NCBI GenBank assembly: GCA_030616775.1
Contig: JAUWWQ010000002.1
Span: 62,001 to 126,000, forward strand
Source: Planctomycetota bacterium
Lineage (GTDB): Bacteria; Planctomycetota; Phycisphaerae; UBA1845
Length of the DNA: 64,000 nucleotides
Direction of reading: 5' to 3'
A model generated the notes under the pieces. The model was given only the letters and a program-made list of their open reading frames with translations. It had not been told where the DNA came from and did no database searches. Below are positions 33,375 to 42,500 of this stretch, piece after piece; the first letter of the stretch is position 1; every line of letters begins with the position of its first letter. Position numbers and translations under genes: made by a program.

Positions 33375-33980
33375 TTAGCTTTCTTCGACGACCTTCAACT
33401 CAGGAACGGCGTCCGGGCGATCGGGGTCGAGCTTGGGCAGGTCTTTAAGTGATTGTAGTCCGAACACCCCGAGAAACTTCTTGGTGGTTCCGTACAGCAG
33501 GGGCCGGCCTATCTCCTCAGCACGGCCGACGATCCGGACCAGGTTCATCTCCCGCAGACGAACGAGCATGTCGCCTACCGCCACGCCGCGGATCGCTTCG
33601 ATCTCCGCGCGGAGAACCGGCTGCTTGTAGGCGATGATTGCGAGCGTCTCGAGAGCCGCCGTGGACAGGCGCGACTCCGCCCGTACCTTGTGTAGCCTGC
33701 CAACCCAGGGGTTGTACTCTGGAAGCGTGAGCATCTGGTAGCCTTTGGCGACCGCCTCAACCCTGAAACATGCGGCAGTCTGCTCATAACGCTTGTTAAG
33801 GGTCTCGATATGCCGCTTCACGTCGCCGGCGTCGCCAATGCCGAGAATCTGGACGATCTTGGCAGCCGGCAACGGGTCATCCGTTGAAAACAGCAGGGCT
33901 TCCACGATCGACTCGGTGCTAATCTCGGAGGTCGATTCCTGGGCGGGGGTCTCGGCTGATGCGTCCATCGTTTCGCTCAT
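33375..33980 (-). CDS. scpB: segregation and condensation protein B
   Basis: 201 residues, ATG 33980. Winged-helix core: 'ESIVEALLFSTDDPLPAAKIVQILGI', 'YEQTAACFRVEAVAKGYQMLTLPEYNPWVGRLH', 'STAALETLAIIAYKQPVLRAEIEAIRGVAVGDMLVRLREMNLVRIVGRAEEIGRPLLYGTTKKFLGVFGL', all ScpB landmarks. It binds ScpA and SMC in the condensin-like complex for chromosome compaction and segregation. The N-terminal ~20 residues are an acidic, Ser/Thr-rich tail. No scpA is adjacent. Confidence 0.93.
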   Translation of the reverse strand: MSETMDASAETPAQESTSEISTESIVEALLFSTDDPLPAAKIVQILGIGDAGDVKRHIETLNKRYEQTAACFRVEAVAKGYQMLTLPEYNPWVGRLHKVRAESRLSTAALETLAIIAYKQPVLRAEIEAIRGVAVGDMLVRLREMNLVRIVGRAEEIGRPLLYGTTKKFLGVFGLQSLKDLPKLDPDRPDAVPELKVVEES

Positions 33981-34019
33981 CGGTCCTGATCATAATAGCT
34001 GCCGAGACCTATGGCGAGA

Positions 34020-34049
34020 GCGGATTGCGGATTGGAGATTGCGGATTTT
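34020..34049. repeat. short tandem heptamer array (inverted orientation)
   Basis: GCGGATTGCGGATTGGAGAT followed by TGCGGATTTTGG: the complement of the CAATCCG unit, lying upstream of scpB on the other side of the gene from the first array. Together the two arrays bracket scpB. Confidence 0.6.
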
Positions 34050-34180
34050 GGACGGTTTAGTGTTAGTTATGCCTGGTACTGCAAGCCGATCGCTCATGCC
34101 GGGGACCGACGCCATTGCCTTCGTAACCACATCCGGCTATACACGAATAATAGGCGATCGAAGCGAGGGCGGCCTTCGTG

Positions 34181-34258
34181 TTTGCGTAGCGGTTTCTTCT
34201 GCCGTGGTAGGGCTGATCACGGGCAACAGGCTACGGTCGGCACAGGGGCCGGCCGCTA
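34181..34258. repeat. dispersed GC-rich repeat, copy 2
   Basis: Carries CGTAGCGG, GCTACGGTCGGCACAGGGGC and GGCCGCTAC in the same order as copy 1 at 13339-13410, though diverged. It occupies the gap between scpB and the next gene. Confidence 0.5.
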
Positions 34259-34291
34259 CACAAAAAACGAGAATGCTCTACTAGGTTAAGC

Positions 34292-36451
34292 ATGAAGGTC
34301 AACGTCAACAGGATCCGTAACGCTGATTTCTCCCAGGGTAAGCCCGAGCCGCGTTGTTGGGTCTGGTCGGCGACGGTCAAGGGAGCCCGGTGGAGTCGCA
34401 ACGTTCGGGGCCGGGCGGCGGGCACCGACGGCATCAGGATCGTCAGTAAGCGGCTCAAGGGAGCCGCCTTCTGGTCGCAGACGGTGGCATGCAAGCCGGG
34501 ACAGTTCTACCGGGTCGAGGCCAACGTAACGTGCAATCTGACCGTGCCCGATGAGAGGACGGCCCCTGACGCAGCCGGGTTCGTGCTTGTGGTTGAGCCG
34601 ATGGCCGGTAAGCGTCCGGTGGGTGAAAGGCGGGTTACGCCTGGTCTGCACCGCGTGTCTGAGCCCGTTGCGGTCCGCACCTACTACAAGGCGCCCAACG
34701 ACAGCCGGCGACTGAAGCTGTCCGTCGGTGTAGTCGATGCGCGTGGAACGGCGCGCATCCACCATGTTCGTCTCATAGAAATCCTCGAACCTGAGGAAGA
34801 GTCGCACGTCCTGGCGCTCCCCGCTCCATCACATGCGATACCAGCACCACACCCGGCACAGCGCGTTTGTATATGTTCCACAAGAGCCGCCGAGAGACCA
34901 ATTGCTCGCCTGTTGGCCGGTTATTTCGGTGAATCGAACGTATGCACCGTTGCACCGGAAAAGCTCCAGACTCTCAAGCGAAAAGTCGATGCACTGCTCT
35001 TACCCGACCTAACAGCTCCGTCGTCGATCCGCTCCCTGGCCGGCCTGACCGAGCTGGCCGCGGACCGGATCGTGGTTATTTCACTGCCGGCGTTTGCTCA
35101 GGTCGCAAAGGGCGGGCTCAGCGTCCGTCGCGTCGAGCAAGAGGATGACCCGATCCACGCGAAGGTAAGCTTTGCGAACTCCGCCACGCGGGGTTTCGCG
35201 CTGCAGGACGTGTTTCCCTACTCGTGGTGCGGCGGCACGCAGAACAGCTTTGTCCAAAACCACTTTCGCAAGACGGGGGGGTTGAAGGCATTCTGCGAGA
35301 AACACAAATTTGTGACGCTGCTGGTATCCATGTGCGACCAGGATGTCACCTCGGACCGACCGACCTGCCTGCATAAGGAAACGCCCGGCGGCGGGCTGTT
35401 CGTGCTGGATATCGAACCGGTCGAGGCGGAGGCGTCGACATTTAGCGAACCGGCGCTGCCGATGCATCTGCTGCTGTCGGTTCTTGGCCAGACGCAAAAC
35501 AGCCTGGGGCAGTACGTGGTACCGGTCCAGACAGAGACGGAGTTCCGCGAGGCGATCCGGGATATGGCCGATCGTTTCGACCCCTTCGTGGTACATGATG
35601 CGGATTTGCCGATCGAGGAGGTGACTGAGCAACTAGTAACCATCGGGCGGGAGGATCAATCATACGGTCGGCCGATTAAGCCCAAACCGGTGATCCTGGT
35701 ACGCACCGGCTTGACCTCCGGCGACGTGGAGAGCGTTTACGGCACGTTCGTATGGCTCAAGCAGTTTGTCCGGGTGCAGCCGTACCACTGTCCCTATGCT
35801 CAGCAACTGGCCGGCCAGTTTCGATTGGCCTGGGTCCCCTTAGTTGCCCCATGGGAGGCTCACGGCGGATGGCGACGAAGCTCGCGCCCACCACTTGATA
35901 AGACGGGCATCACGGCGGACTGTGGATATATAGCCGCGCTCATTGATGTCGCATCGTGTCCGGGCAACGAAGTCGGTGTAGTGCTCCCAAGCCACGAGGG
36001 GGTCTATCAACGATACGCAGAGTGGCTTCCGCGGATGGCTGCGGCGTTCGCACCTGGAGGATGCTTCCTGCCGATTGTCGATGATCGTGAGACGTTCTGC
36101 GACCGCGATCGCTTCGCGTGGCGGCATCTGCGGCATGATCTGCAGGTCATCGTTGATCCTGAGGCATTCCAAACCGAGGTACATCGCGGCGTGATGGCCG
36201 CCGGTGGCCAAGTCGTTCGCATCGAGATACCCGGACATGACGCCGATTCCCCCGCTCAATCGATCCAGTGCACGGATCTGGCGGCCACGCTCCTGGAACA
36301 TGTCATCGGGCTGCAATACGGCCTGATCGCCGTTAATCGCCAACTGGCGACCGTGCATTTTGACAGGTTCCCTCCCGTGGGACCCGGCGAGACTCTGATC
36401 ATCGACCGCCGCGATCCGATGCTGCGGGCGGACGCGTCACAGGCAGGGTGA
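34292..36451 (+). CDS. large hypothetical protein with N-terminal carbohydrate-binding-like domain
   Basis: 719 residues, ATG 34292. No signal peptide is seen. The first ~165 residues look like a carbohydrate-binding domain of CBM type ('KVNVNRIRNADFSQGKPEPRCWVWSA', 'AFWSQTVACKPGQFYRVEANVTC', 'SVGVVDARGTARIHHVRLIEI'), the usual 'N-x-x-F' opening and 'A-x-H-V' close. The middle is alpha/beta with 'DALLLPDLT', 'ELAADRIVVISLPAFAQVAKG' and 'GGGLFVLDIEPVEAE'. No catalytic motif is clear. It faces the TIM-barrel-like gene downstream in convergent orientation. Function is unknown; sugar-related by inference. Confidence 0.65.
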   Translation: MKVNVNRIRNADFSQGKPEPRCWVWSATVKGARWSRNVRGRAAGTDGIRIVSKRLKGAAFWSQTVACKPGQFYRVEANVTCNLTVPDERTAPDAAGFVLVVEPMAGKRPVGERRVTPGLHRVSEPVAVRTYYKAPNDSRRLKLSVGVVDARGTARIHHVRLIEILEPEEESHVLALPAPSHAIPAPHPAQRVCICSTRAAERPIARLLAGYFGESNVCTVAPEKLQTLKRKVDALLLPDLTAPSSIRSLAGLTELAADRIVVISLPAFAQVAKGGLSVRRVEQEDDPIHAKVSFANSATRGFALQDVFPYSWCGGTQNSFVQNHFRKTGGLKAFCEKHKFVTLLVSMCDQDVTSDRPTCLHKETPGGGLFVLDIEPVEAEASTFSEPALPMHLLLSVLGQTQNSLGQYVVPVQTETEFREAIRDMADRFDPFVVHDADLPIEEVTEQLVTIGREDQSYGRPIKPKPVILVRTGLTSGDVESVYGTFVWLKQFVRVQPYHCPYAQQLAGQFRLAWVPLVAPWEAHGGWRRSSRPPLDKTGITADCGYIAALIDVASCPGNEVGVVLPSHEGVYQRYAEWLPRMAAAFAPGGCFLPIVDDRETFCDRDRFAWRHLRHDLQVIVDPEAFQTEVHRGVMAAGGQVVRIEIPGHDADSPAQSIQCTDLAATLLEHVIGLQYGLIAVNRQLATVHFDRFPPVGPGETLIIDRRDPMLRADASQAG

Positions 36452-36526
36452 AGTGAGCTTTCAGCGTCGGCTATCAGCGAATCGACAATCCACAATGCCC
36501 AATTGCCATCCGCAACCTCCGACCCG

Positions 36527-37672
36527 TTATTCGCTCGTTGTTCGTCTGGCGAAGCGGATTGCTTGCTTGATGGGTGTCAGGGCAGCGTCGGGTAGCAGAC
36601 CGTAGTTGTCAATCTCCACGCTGGTAACGCCGAGTTCCACAGCCCTCGACAATGCGCCGACCAGCTCGGGTCCGTGGGCAGCGATTGCAAGGCTTTCAGG
36701 CAGACGGAGCTCGTTGCGGCGGGCGGCTGATGAGAGAGCCGAGCCCAACCTGTCGGGATGATCAAGTCGCGTAATGACAGCCGCAGGCAGACTGAGGTCC
36801 GGATCGGTGTGTTGCCGATCTGCCTCTGCGAAGGGTCGATCCAGCAAAAGCTCGCACTTACACGAATTCACAAGGCGCCTCAGAAGCGAAGACAACTCCT
36901 CGGTGCGCCAATGGTAGTACTCAGCCAGCGGTGCATCGTCAGAGAGAACAGCATCGAGCGTCCAGTCGGTCGCCAACCCGGCGTCCAGGATTTTCTGGAG
37001 AATAACTTGCACTGAGCGTTGTGCCATGCCAACGTCAACTCCGGCGGCGGTGGCATGCTGATGACACGACTCGCAGAAACAGGTGGCAAACAGCGACCTC
37101 TCCGTAAGTCCCAGCGGCTTGGCGCCCCACAGATCATCCTGGAACGCTTCCGGCCAGGCGATCTCGAAATCCGCCAGCGTGACGCCGGCGATGTTCTCAC
37201 GTCCGGACAGATCGGACACCAGGCCGCTTAGATACGCCTGGACATCCGGATTCGCAAGACACACTCCGGCGTGCGACTCAATCCCGAACACGTTCTTGGA
37301 GGCCATTTCGGGGTACCGCTGTGCGAGGCGTCCGGTGATCGCGGCAGACACGATCACGCGAAGCTCCATCGCACGCTCGGCGCAAGCCTCGGCTATGTGC
37401 TTGAGTGGCTGTCGCCCCCTGATCCATGTCGATACGACGGGCTTGCACCGGCTGCCTGTGTAATGCTGTTCATCCGGGTGAAAGAAGACGCCCCCGCGCG
37501 TTCGATAGACGCGCGGCCGCACCTCACGGACACGCAATTGCACAATTGGCGGCACCCCGATCCATACCGACAGGCCGGTAACGCCGATCTCCCCGTGCAA
37601 CCGATCCAGGACCGCTGCGACACCTTCGTCGATCAGGTCCCAAGGGTAAGCAGTCAGAAATGCACGAAGCAT
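36527..37672 (-). CDS. TIM-barrel-like hypothetical protein with CFCxxC motif
   Basis: 381 residues from ATG 37672, which lies five bases after the stop of the upstream 88-residue gene, so the two are coupled. The frame is open further up. Repeating beta-alpha patterns suggest a TIM barrel: 'VTGLSVWIGVPP', 'ELRVIVSAAI', 'NIAGVTLADFEIAWPEAFQDD', 'LGVTSVEIDNYGLLPD'. The cluster 'ATCFCESCHQHATAAGVDV' (CxCxxC) recalls metal or structural cysteines in uncharacterised planctomycete sugar-active barrels. It may be a glycoside-hydrolase relative, but no catalytic Glu/Asp pair is certain. Confidence 0.65.
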   Translation of the reverse strand: MLRAFLTAYPWDLIDEGVAAVLDRLHGEIGVTGLSVWIGVPPIVQLRVREVRPRVYRTRGGVFFHPDEQHYTGSRCKPVVSTWIRGRQPLKHIAEACAERAMELRVIVSAAITGRLAQRYPEMASKNVFGIESHAGVCLANPDVQAYLSGLVSDLSGRENIAGVTLADFEIAWPEAFQDDLWGAKPLGLTERSLFATCFCESCHQHATAAGVDVGMAQRSVQVILQKILDAGLATDWTLDAVLSDDAPLAEYYHWRTEELSSLLRRLVNSCKCELLLDRPFAEADRQHTDPDLSLPAAVITRLDHPDRLGSALSSAARRNELRLPESLAIAAHGPELVGALSRAVELGVTSVEIDNYGLLPDAALTPIKQAIRFARRTTSE

Positions 37673-37677
37673 CGGTA

Positions 37678-37944
37678 TCAGGTTCCCTCCGACGCCGGCA
37701 TCACCTTGTCGTAGGTGCTTTCGAGTACGTCCACCATCCGCCGACAAGCCTGCTCGGCCGTGACACCATAGAACTTCGGCGCAACAGGCTCCCTGTCGGC
37801 TACCTCGTTCCCGTCCCGGTCGACGGTCATACACGTCGAAACCCAGTGGTCCTCCTCATATTCCACATGGATTCCGAGCCACTGTGGCCCTTCCCCTTCA
37901 TTACATACTCTGTAGAGGTGAAACGGCATTCTCCTCAACCTCAT
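37678..37944 (-). CDS. small acidic protein, operon leader of the TIM-barrel-like gene
   Basis: 88 residues from ATG 37944 (a second ATG at 37929 is also possible). Contains 'YRVCNEGEGPQWLGIHVEYEEDHWVST' and 'GVTAEQACRRMVDVLESTYDKV', a short alpha/beta protein with an acidic strand region. No family is recognised. It is the first gene of a two-gene leftward unit, with a 16-bp palindrome immediately upstream. Confidence 0.6.
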   Translation of the reverse strand: MRLRRMPFHLYRVCNEGEGPQWLGIHVEYEEDHWVSTCMTVDRDGNEVADREPVAPKFYGVTAEQACRRMVDVLESTYDKVMPASEGT

Positions 37945-37945
37945 C

Positions 37946-37961
37946 GTTGGACATGTCCAAC
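37946..37961. promoter_or_regulatory. perfect 16-bp palindrome before the two-gene unit
   Basis: GTTGGACATGTCCAAC, an exact inverted repeat one base upstream of the start codon of the 88-residue gene. A weak -10 (TAGAAT on the minus strand, about 37968-37973) stands behind it, placing the palindrome at or after the transcription start, where a repressor would block the unit. Confidence 0.55.
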
Positions 37962-38098
37962 CTGGTGTATTCTAGCGGCGCGGCGAAACGAGGCCAAGAG
38001 GTCGCGAACAGAGTATTTCGGCCAGGTAAAAGCTGTGATTTGTGGGGTCCGTCTGCATATCAATAATTCAGTGCGGCATCAGCCTTTGCCGCTGCGCT

Positions 38099-39394
38099 CT
38101 ACCTCCCGTACCCAAAACGCACCACCAAGAACAGAACCGAAAAACAGGTCAAAAAGATCAAACCGGCCCAACTGAGGACGGACAGCCACTTCGGGGGAGC
38201 CGCCTCCTTGGGCAGCTTGCCAACCGCAATTGCTCGACAATTAAGGTAAGCGAACAGTGGTGCTGAGAGAAATGCGAGCGTCGTGGCGAAGTCCACCAAG
38301 GTCAACATACGGCTGGTTAGATAGCGGTAGATCAGCAAGGCTCCGACCATCATAACGATCATAAATGCCCAGTAGGGCGCCTTGCCAAGCTTTTGCGCGC
38401 CGGGCCAAGCCACTCGGCACCCGGCGGTCAACACCCTGGGGTATCCGTCAAGCACCGTCAGCGTGGTGCTCAGCATCGTAGTGAAGGCGGCTGCGATGAC
38501 AACAGGCCGGCTCCACTCGCCTAGAGCGCTGGTATACATGCCGACAAACCGGGCGGCAAAATCAGCAGCCCCTTGGGGGAATGTCTCCCCAGTACCGAAC
38601 ATGACCAATGCACCGAGGCTCAGAAACATCAGCGCGGTGATCAGCGAGCTCACGTAACCAAGATTGAAGTCGAACAGCGCCTCACCCAGGGTGGGCTGAT
38701 GCCCGGTCTGCTTGATGCGCTCCTGCATCCACAGGGAAGGCCAAGCGGAAGCATCCACTGGTGTAGGCATCCAACCCATCAGCATCACCAGAAACGCGAT
38801 GCCCGCCACATCCCAAACTCTCGGGGCCGCAAACCCCGGTGCCGCAAACCCCGGTGCCGTGACGCGACCGTAACCCGCGGCTGCCACCACCGCCACCACG
38901 GTGCAAACAGCCAGGAACGCCATCAGCACTTTCATCAGCTTGTCTAGCAGGGGATACCCACCGGAGGCGAGCACGAGGACGCAGCATGCCAGCAGGATCA
39001 CGCCCCACGTCATCGGCGTGAGGCTTACCGCGACCGTCTGCGATGCCATACCGGCTGTCACAATCGTCAAAACGGCGGCGGTCGGTATGCTCAAGCCCAG
39101 CGCAATGATCAGATAGCTGATCAGCGCCCAGCGGCCGACGCGCCGGTAGCCGACCAGCAAACTCTCGCCGGTGGCGGCCGTATAACGGTGACCAAACTCA
39201 AAGAACGGATATTTGAACAGGTGAACAACAATGACCGCCCAGATGAGGGTAAACCCGTAGTTGGCTCCGGCACGCGTGGATTGCACCAGGTGAGAGACAC
39301 CGATTGCGGCCCCGGCGTACATGATCCCCGGCCCTACGGTCTGCACTAGACCCGACCACCGCTGTGTCCGCCTTGCCGCCACGCTGCCTCTCAT
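38099..39394 (-). CDS. Nramp-family-like membrane transporter without the canonical DPGN motif
   Basis: 431 residues, ATG 39394, about 11 membrane segments, the length and layout of Nramp proteins. TM1 reads 'GPGIMYAGAAIGVSHLVQSTRAGANYGF', where canonical Nramp has 'DPGN'; the TM6 region reads 'GWMPTPVDASAW' in place of the A-x-M-P-H motif. Both metal-coordinating motifs of MntH are missing, so the metal (or even the substrate) cannot be assumed. A short direct repeat 'GFAAPGFAAP' occurs near residue 185. No regulator is next to it. Confidence 0.7.
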   Translation of the reverse strand: MRGSVAARRTQRWSGLVQTVGPGIMYAGAAIGVSHLVQSTRAGANYGFTLIWAVIVVHLFKYPFFEFGHRYTAATGESLLVGYRRVGRWALISYLIIALGLSIPTAAVLTIVTAGMASQTVAVSLTPMTWGVILLACCVLVLASGGYPLLDKLMKVLMAFLAVCTVVAVVAAAGYGRVTAPGFAAPGFAAPRVWDVAGIAFLVMLMGWMPTPVDASAWPSLWMQERIKQTGHQPTLGEALFDFNLGYVSSLITALMFLSLGALVMFGTGETFPQGAADFAARFVGMYTSALGEWSRPVVIAAAFTTMLSTTLTVLDGYPRVLTAGCRVAWPGAQKLGKAPYWAFMIVMMVGALLIYRYLTSRMLTLVDFATTLAFLSAPLFAYLNCRAIAVGKLPKEAAPPKWLSVLSWAGLIFLTCFSVLFLVVRFGYGR

Positions 39395-39577
39395 CGAATA
39401 CTATCCGGTGTCTGAGACTACAAATGACCCAAGCACCCGGCAAGCTGTGAATGTACTCCGCCGTAGGCGCTCGACGAAAGACAGGTTGACTGCAGGGCGG
39501 CCGGCAGAGGCGGGCTACTTCCTAACCTGGCGGGTGTACGTTCGGAGTACAACAGGATGTCGTTCGACCAACTCGCT

Positions 39578-42500
39578 CTACGACCCAGTAAACGCCGTCT
39601 GGAACTCGGCGAAATCGACCAGGTTAACGTCGCCGTTGTCGTCGAAGTCAAAGCACCGGCACTCGGCCCCGATTCCGCCGCCGGGACCCAAAAGGCACGC
39701 TTTCAAGTCAGCGTAGTCGTCCAAGGCCGCGTCGCCGTCGAGATTGCAGTCACCGGGAACCACCCCCACCATATCGAGCGTCACGTCGGTTGTGGTGTAG
39801 ACCACCTCCATGTTCAGGTACGGCGAGAGGTTAGTGGCGCTGACGGTATCGAACTCGCCGCCGACGCTACCCGCGGTAAGGATCTGGAAGCTGTCCCCTG
39901 GTGCGGGTGTGAAACCGTTGGTCGAGATGATGACCTCCAGATTCCCGGCGAGGGTCGCAACGCCCGAGACGGTGAGCAGATCGTACTCACTGGCCTGGGT
40001 CAGGCCGGCGATCTCGATCTCCAGCGTGCCGCCCGTCGCCTGGGTGTAATCGCCGTCGATGTCGAGGATACCCACCGAAAGTCCGGGCGCGGTCGTTCCA
40101 CCGGCATTGGCAACGTCGCCGGTGATCGTGCCCTCGCCAGTCAGCAGGCCGCCCTGCATGTCGAAGGGCTCCCCATAATTCGTGAAGGCGAGATCGCCGC
40201 CGTTGAGCACGGTCTGCCCAGCGGTCTGAACGTAGTAGTCGCCGTAACGCGTGTGGAGGCGGAGCACCCCGGCCTGGACTTCGACCGTACCCGTGTTGCT
40301 CGTGGCCGCTCTGACCTCGCTCGTGCCGGTCCCCGCGGATTTAACCATCGTACCGGCGTTGTTGAGGGATCCGTCGATTAACTCGCCGTCGACCTGGATG
40401 TCCATCACACCGCTGGGCAGGTTGTTGAACGCTGCGGAGGCGTCCAGCCTCAACCTACTCAGGAACGTCGCGGTGCCGGCATTGTTCAGGATACGGTTGC
40501 TGAGGCGCTTCAGTCCGTTCCCGGCCCCGATTGTCATGTCGCCGTTGACGTTGAGCACGCCCGGCCCGGAGAAGCTGGCCGTTCCATAGCTGCCCCCCCA
40601 TGTCAGGAGCGTGCTGACGGTTACGGTGCTCGGCCCCTGGATCGCACCCACAGCGAAGATGAGGTTCGTGACCTGAACCGGATCGCCGCTGTTGAAGTTC
40701 GCGGTTCCGCGTACGCTGAGGGTATCGAAGTGGATCGTCCGGCCGACGATCGCGTCAAAGTTCACGGTGCCATGGGCGTAGAAGGAAGAGCCATAGCTGA
40801 TGATGTTTGCCTCGCTGGTGAAGGTCAGCGGGTCGTAGGTTGTGTGCGTCGTTGCCGTCGTTACGTCGTAGGTTCCGCGGATCAAAGTGTCCCTGGTGAA
40901 CATCACGTTGTCGGCGACGATGCTCGAGCTTGGGAAGAATTCGCGCACGCCGCTGCGGAAATCGAGCGTAGTTCCCGGGTCGCCGAGGAAGTCCCCGGTG
41001 CTGCTGCAGGGACGGTCCAGCACAAGGGTGCCGTCCTGGACGTGGATCATCCCGGAGTTGTCGATGGGGAACGAGAGCACGCTCTCTCCGGGATCCACCG
41101 ACTTGATCAGCGTGCCGTCGTTGTCGAACATGTCGCCGGTAAAGCCGCTGAGAATATGGCCGCTTCCCTGGTGCTCGTAGGTCGAACCCGGGCGAATCTC
41201 AAATACGGAGGAATTCCCAATGGAATATAGTTCTCCGGTGGTGATCGACGTGCTGCCGCCGTCGAGAACCAGATGCCCCCTCAGGCGTACGATGTCGACG
41301 ATCTGCACCCCGCCGTTAGCATACGTCACGCCGGGGCCTTCCAGCGTGGCACTGTTGGCGTGGGTACCACTGCCGATCCAGTTGAACATTCCTTCAATGT
41401 CGAGGCGATCGCTGACCTCCAACAAGCCGTGGTCGCCACTGAGCCCCAGGTCGCCGTCGATCCACGAGGCTCCGTTGAGCGTCAGCTCGGCCCAGGGGTA
41501 CGAGTCGCCGACGATGTTCAGGCTTTCGCTGCACGCGAGGGTCCCGATCTGCAACGAGTCGGTCGAGTAGGTGACCGTCGGGCTGTCTGGCACATCGATG
41601 CAGACTTCGGAGTCGGCGGTTGGCACCGCCCCGTCGAGCCAATTGCCCGGGGAGTGCCACGAGCCGCTGGTGCCGTCCCAATGGAACATGTTCTCGCACT
41701 CGTCGGGGATGGCGTTGCGGTTACAGTCTTCACTGAACCCGCCGGCCAGATCACACTCGTCGGGCACGTAGTTGCCGTTGCAGTCCTCGCTGGTTTCACA
41801 GCCTCCCGACAGGCAGGGGCCGTAGGTGGCCGTACAGTAGTCGGGACCGGCGGTGCAAGCCTGGTCGCAGCAGCGAATGTCGCACAGGTCCACGTACCCG
41901 CTGCCGTTGCAGTCGACCACTTCGAACGGCCCGAAGGTCCTGGTCGGGCCCCAATTGCCCGGGCTGCCGTTTTCGTCCGGGCAGTCCTGAGCCTTGATGC
42001 TGAACCACCACTGGCCGAGATCCCTGTAGCTGCGGCCTTGCAGGTAACACCCGTTTGTGGTGACGAAGTCAGGGTCATCATCCGGCTCAACCGTGGTCGG
42101 GGCCGCATCGTAGCTGTAGAAACACGCACCCCGGTCGTCGTCCACGGGCAGCCACTGGAAGATAATGCACGGCAGCGCGCCGCCGGTAAGCAGCGGATGC
42201 GATGGTGAGGACACGTACGCCACCGCGCCGGGCGGCCCGGTGTCCGGCGGAAAACTCGAAACGTACTCCGGGGCCACGTTGTACGCCGTCGGCCAGAGGT
42301 CATCCGCGTCTTCGGGGTATTCGGCTCGAAAGGCGTTGATGAAGTCAGTGACGGTGATGGGATCGTACACGGCCTGGATGTTGAGCATGGGGCCCGGTCC
42401 TTGGCAGAGCGAGTCCATGATCCCGTCGGCGTCACGGTCGTCGTTGAGGCTGTTGCCGTCGAGATCGACGCCGTCCTCGATATCACGCAATAGGGCGCCA

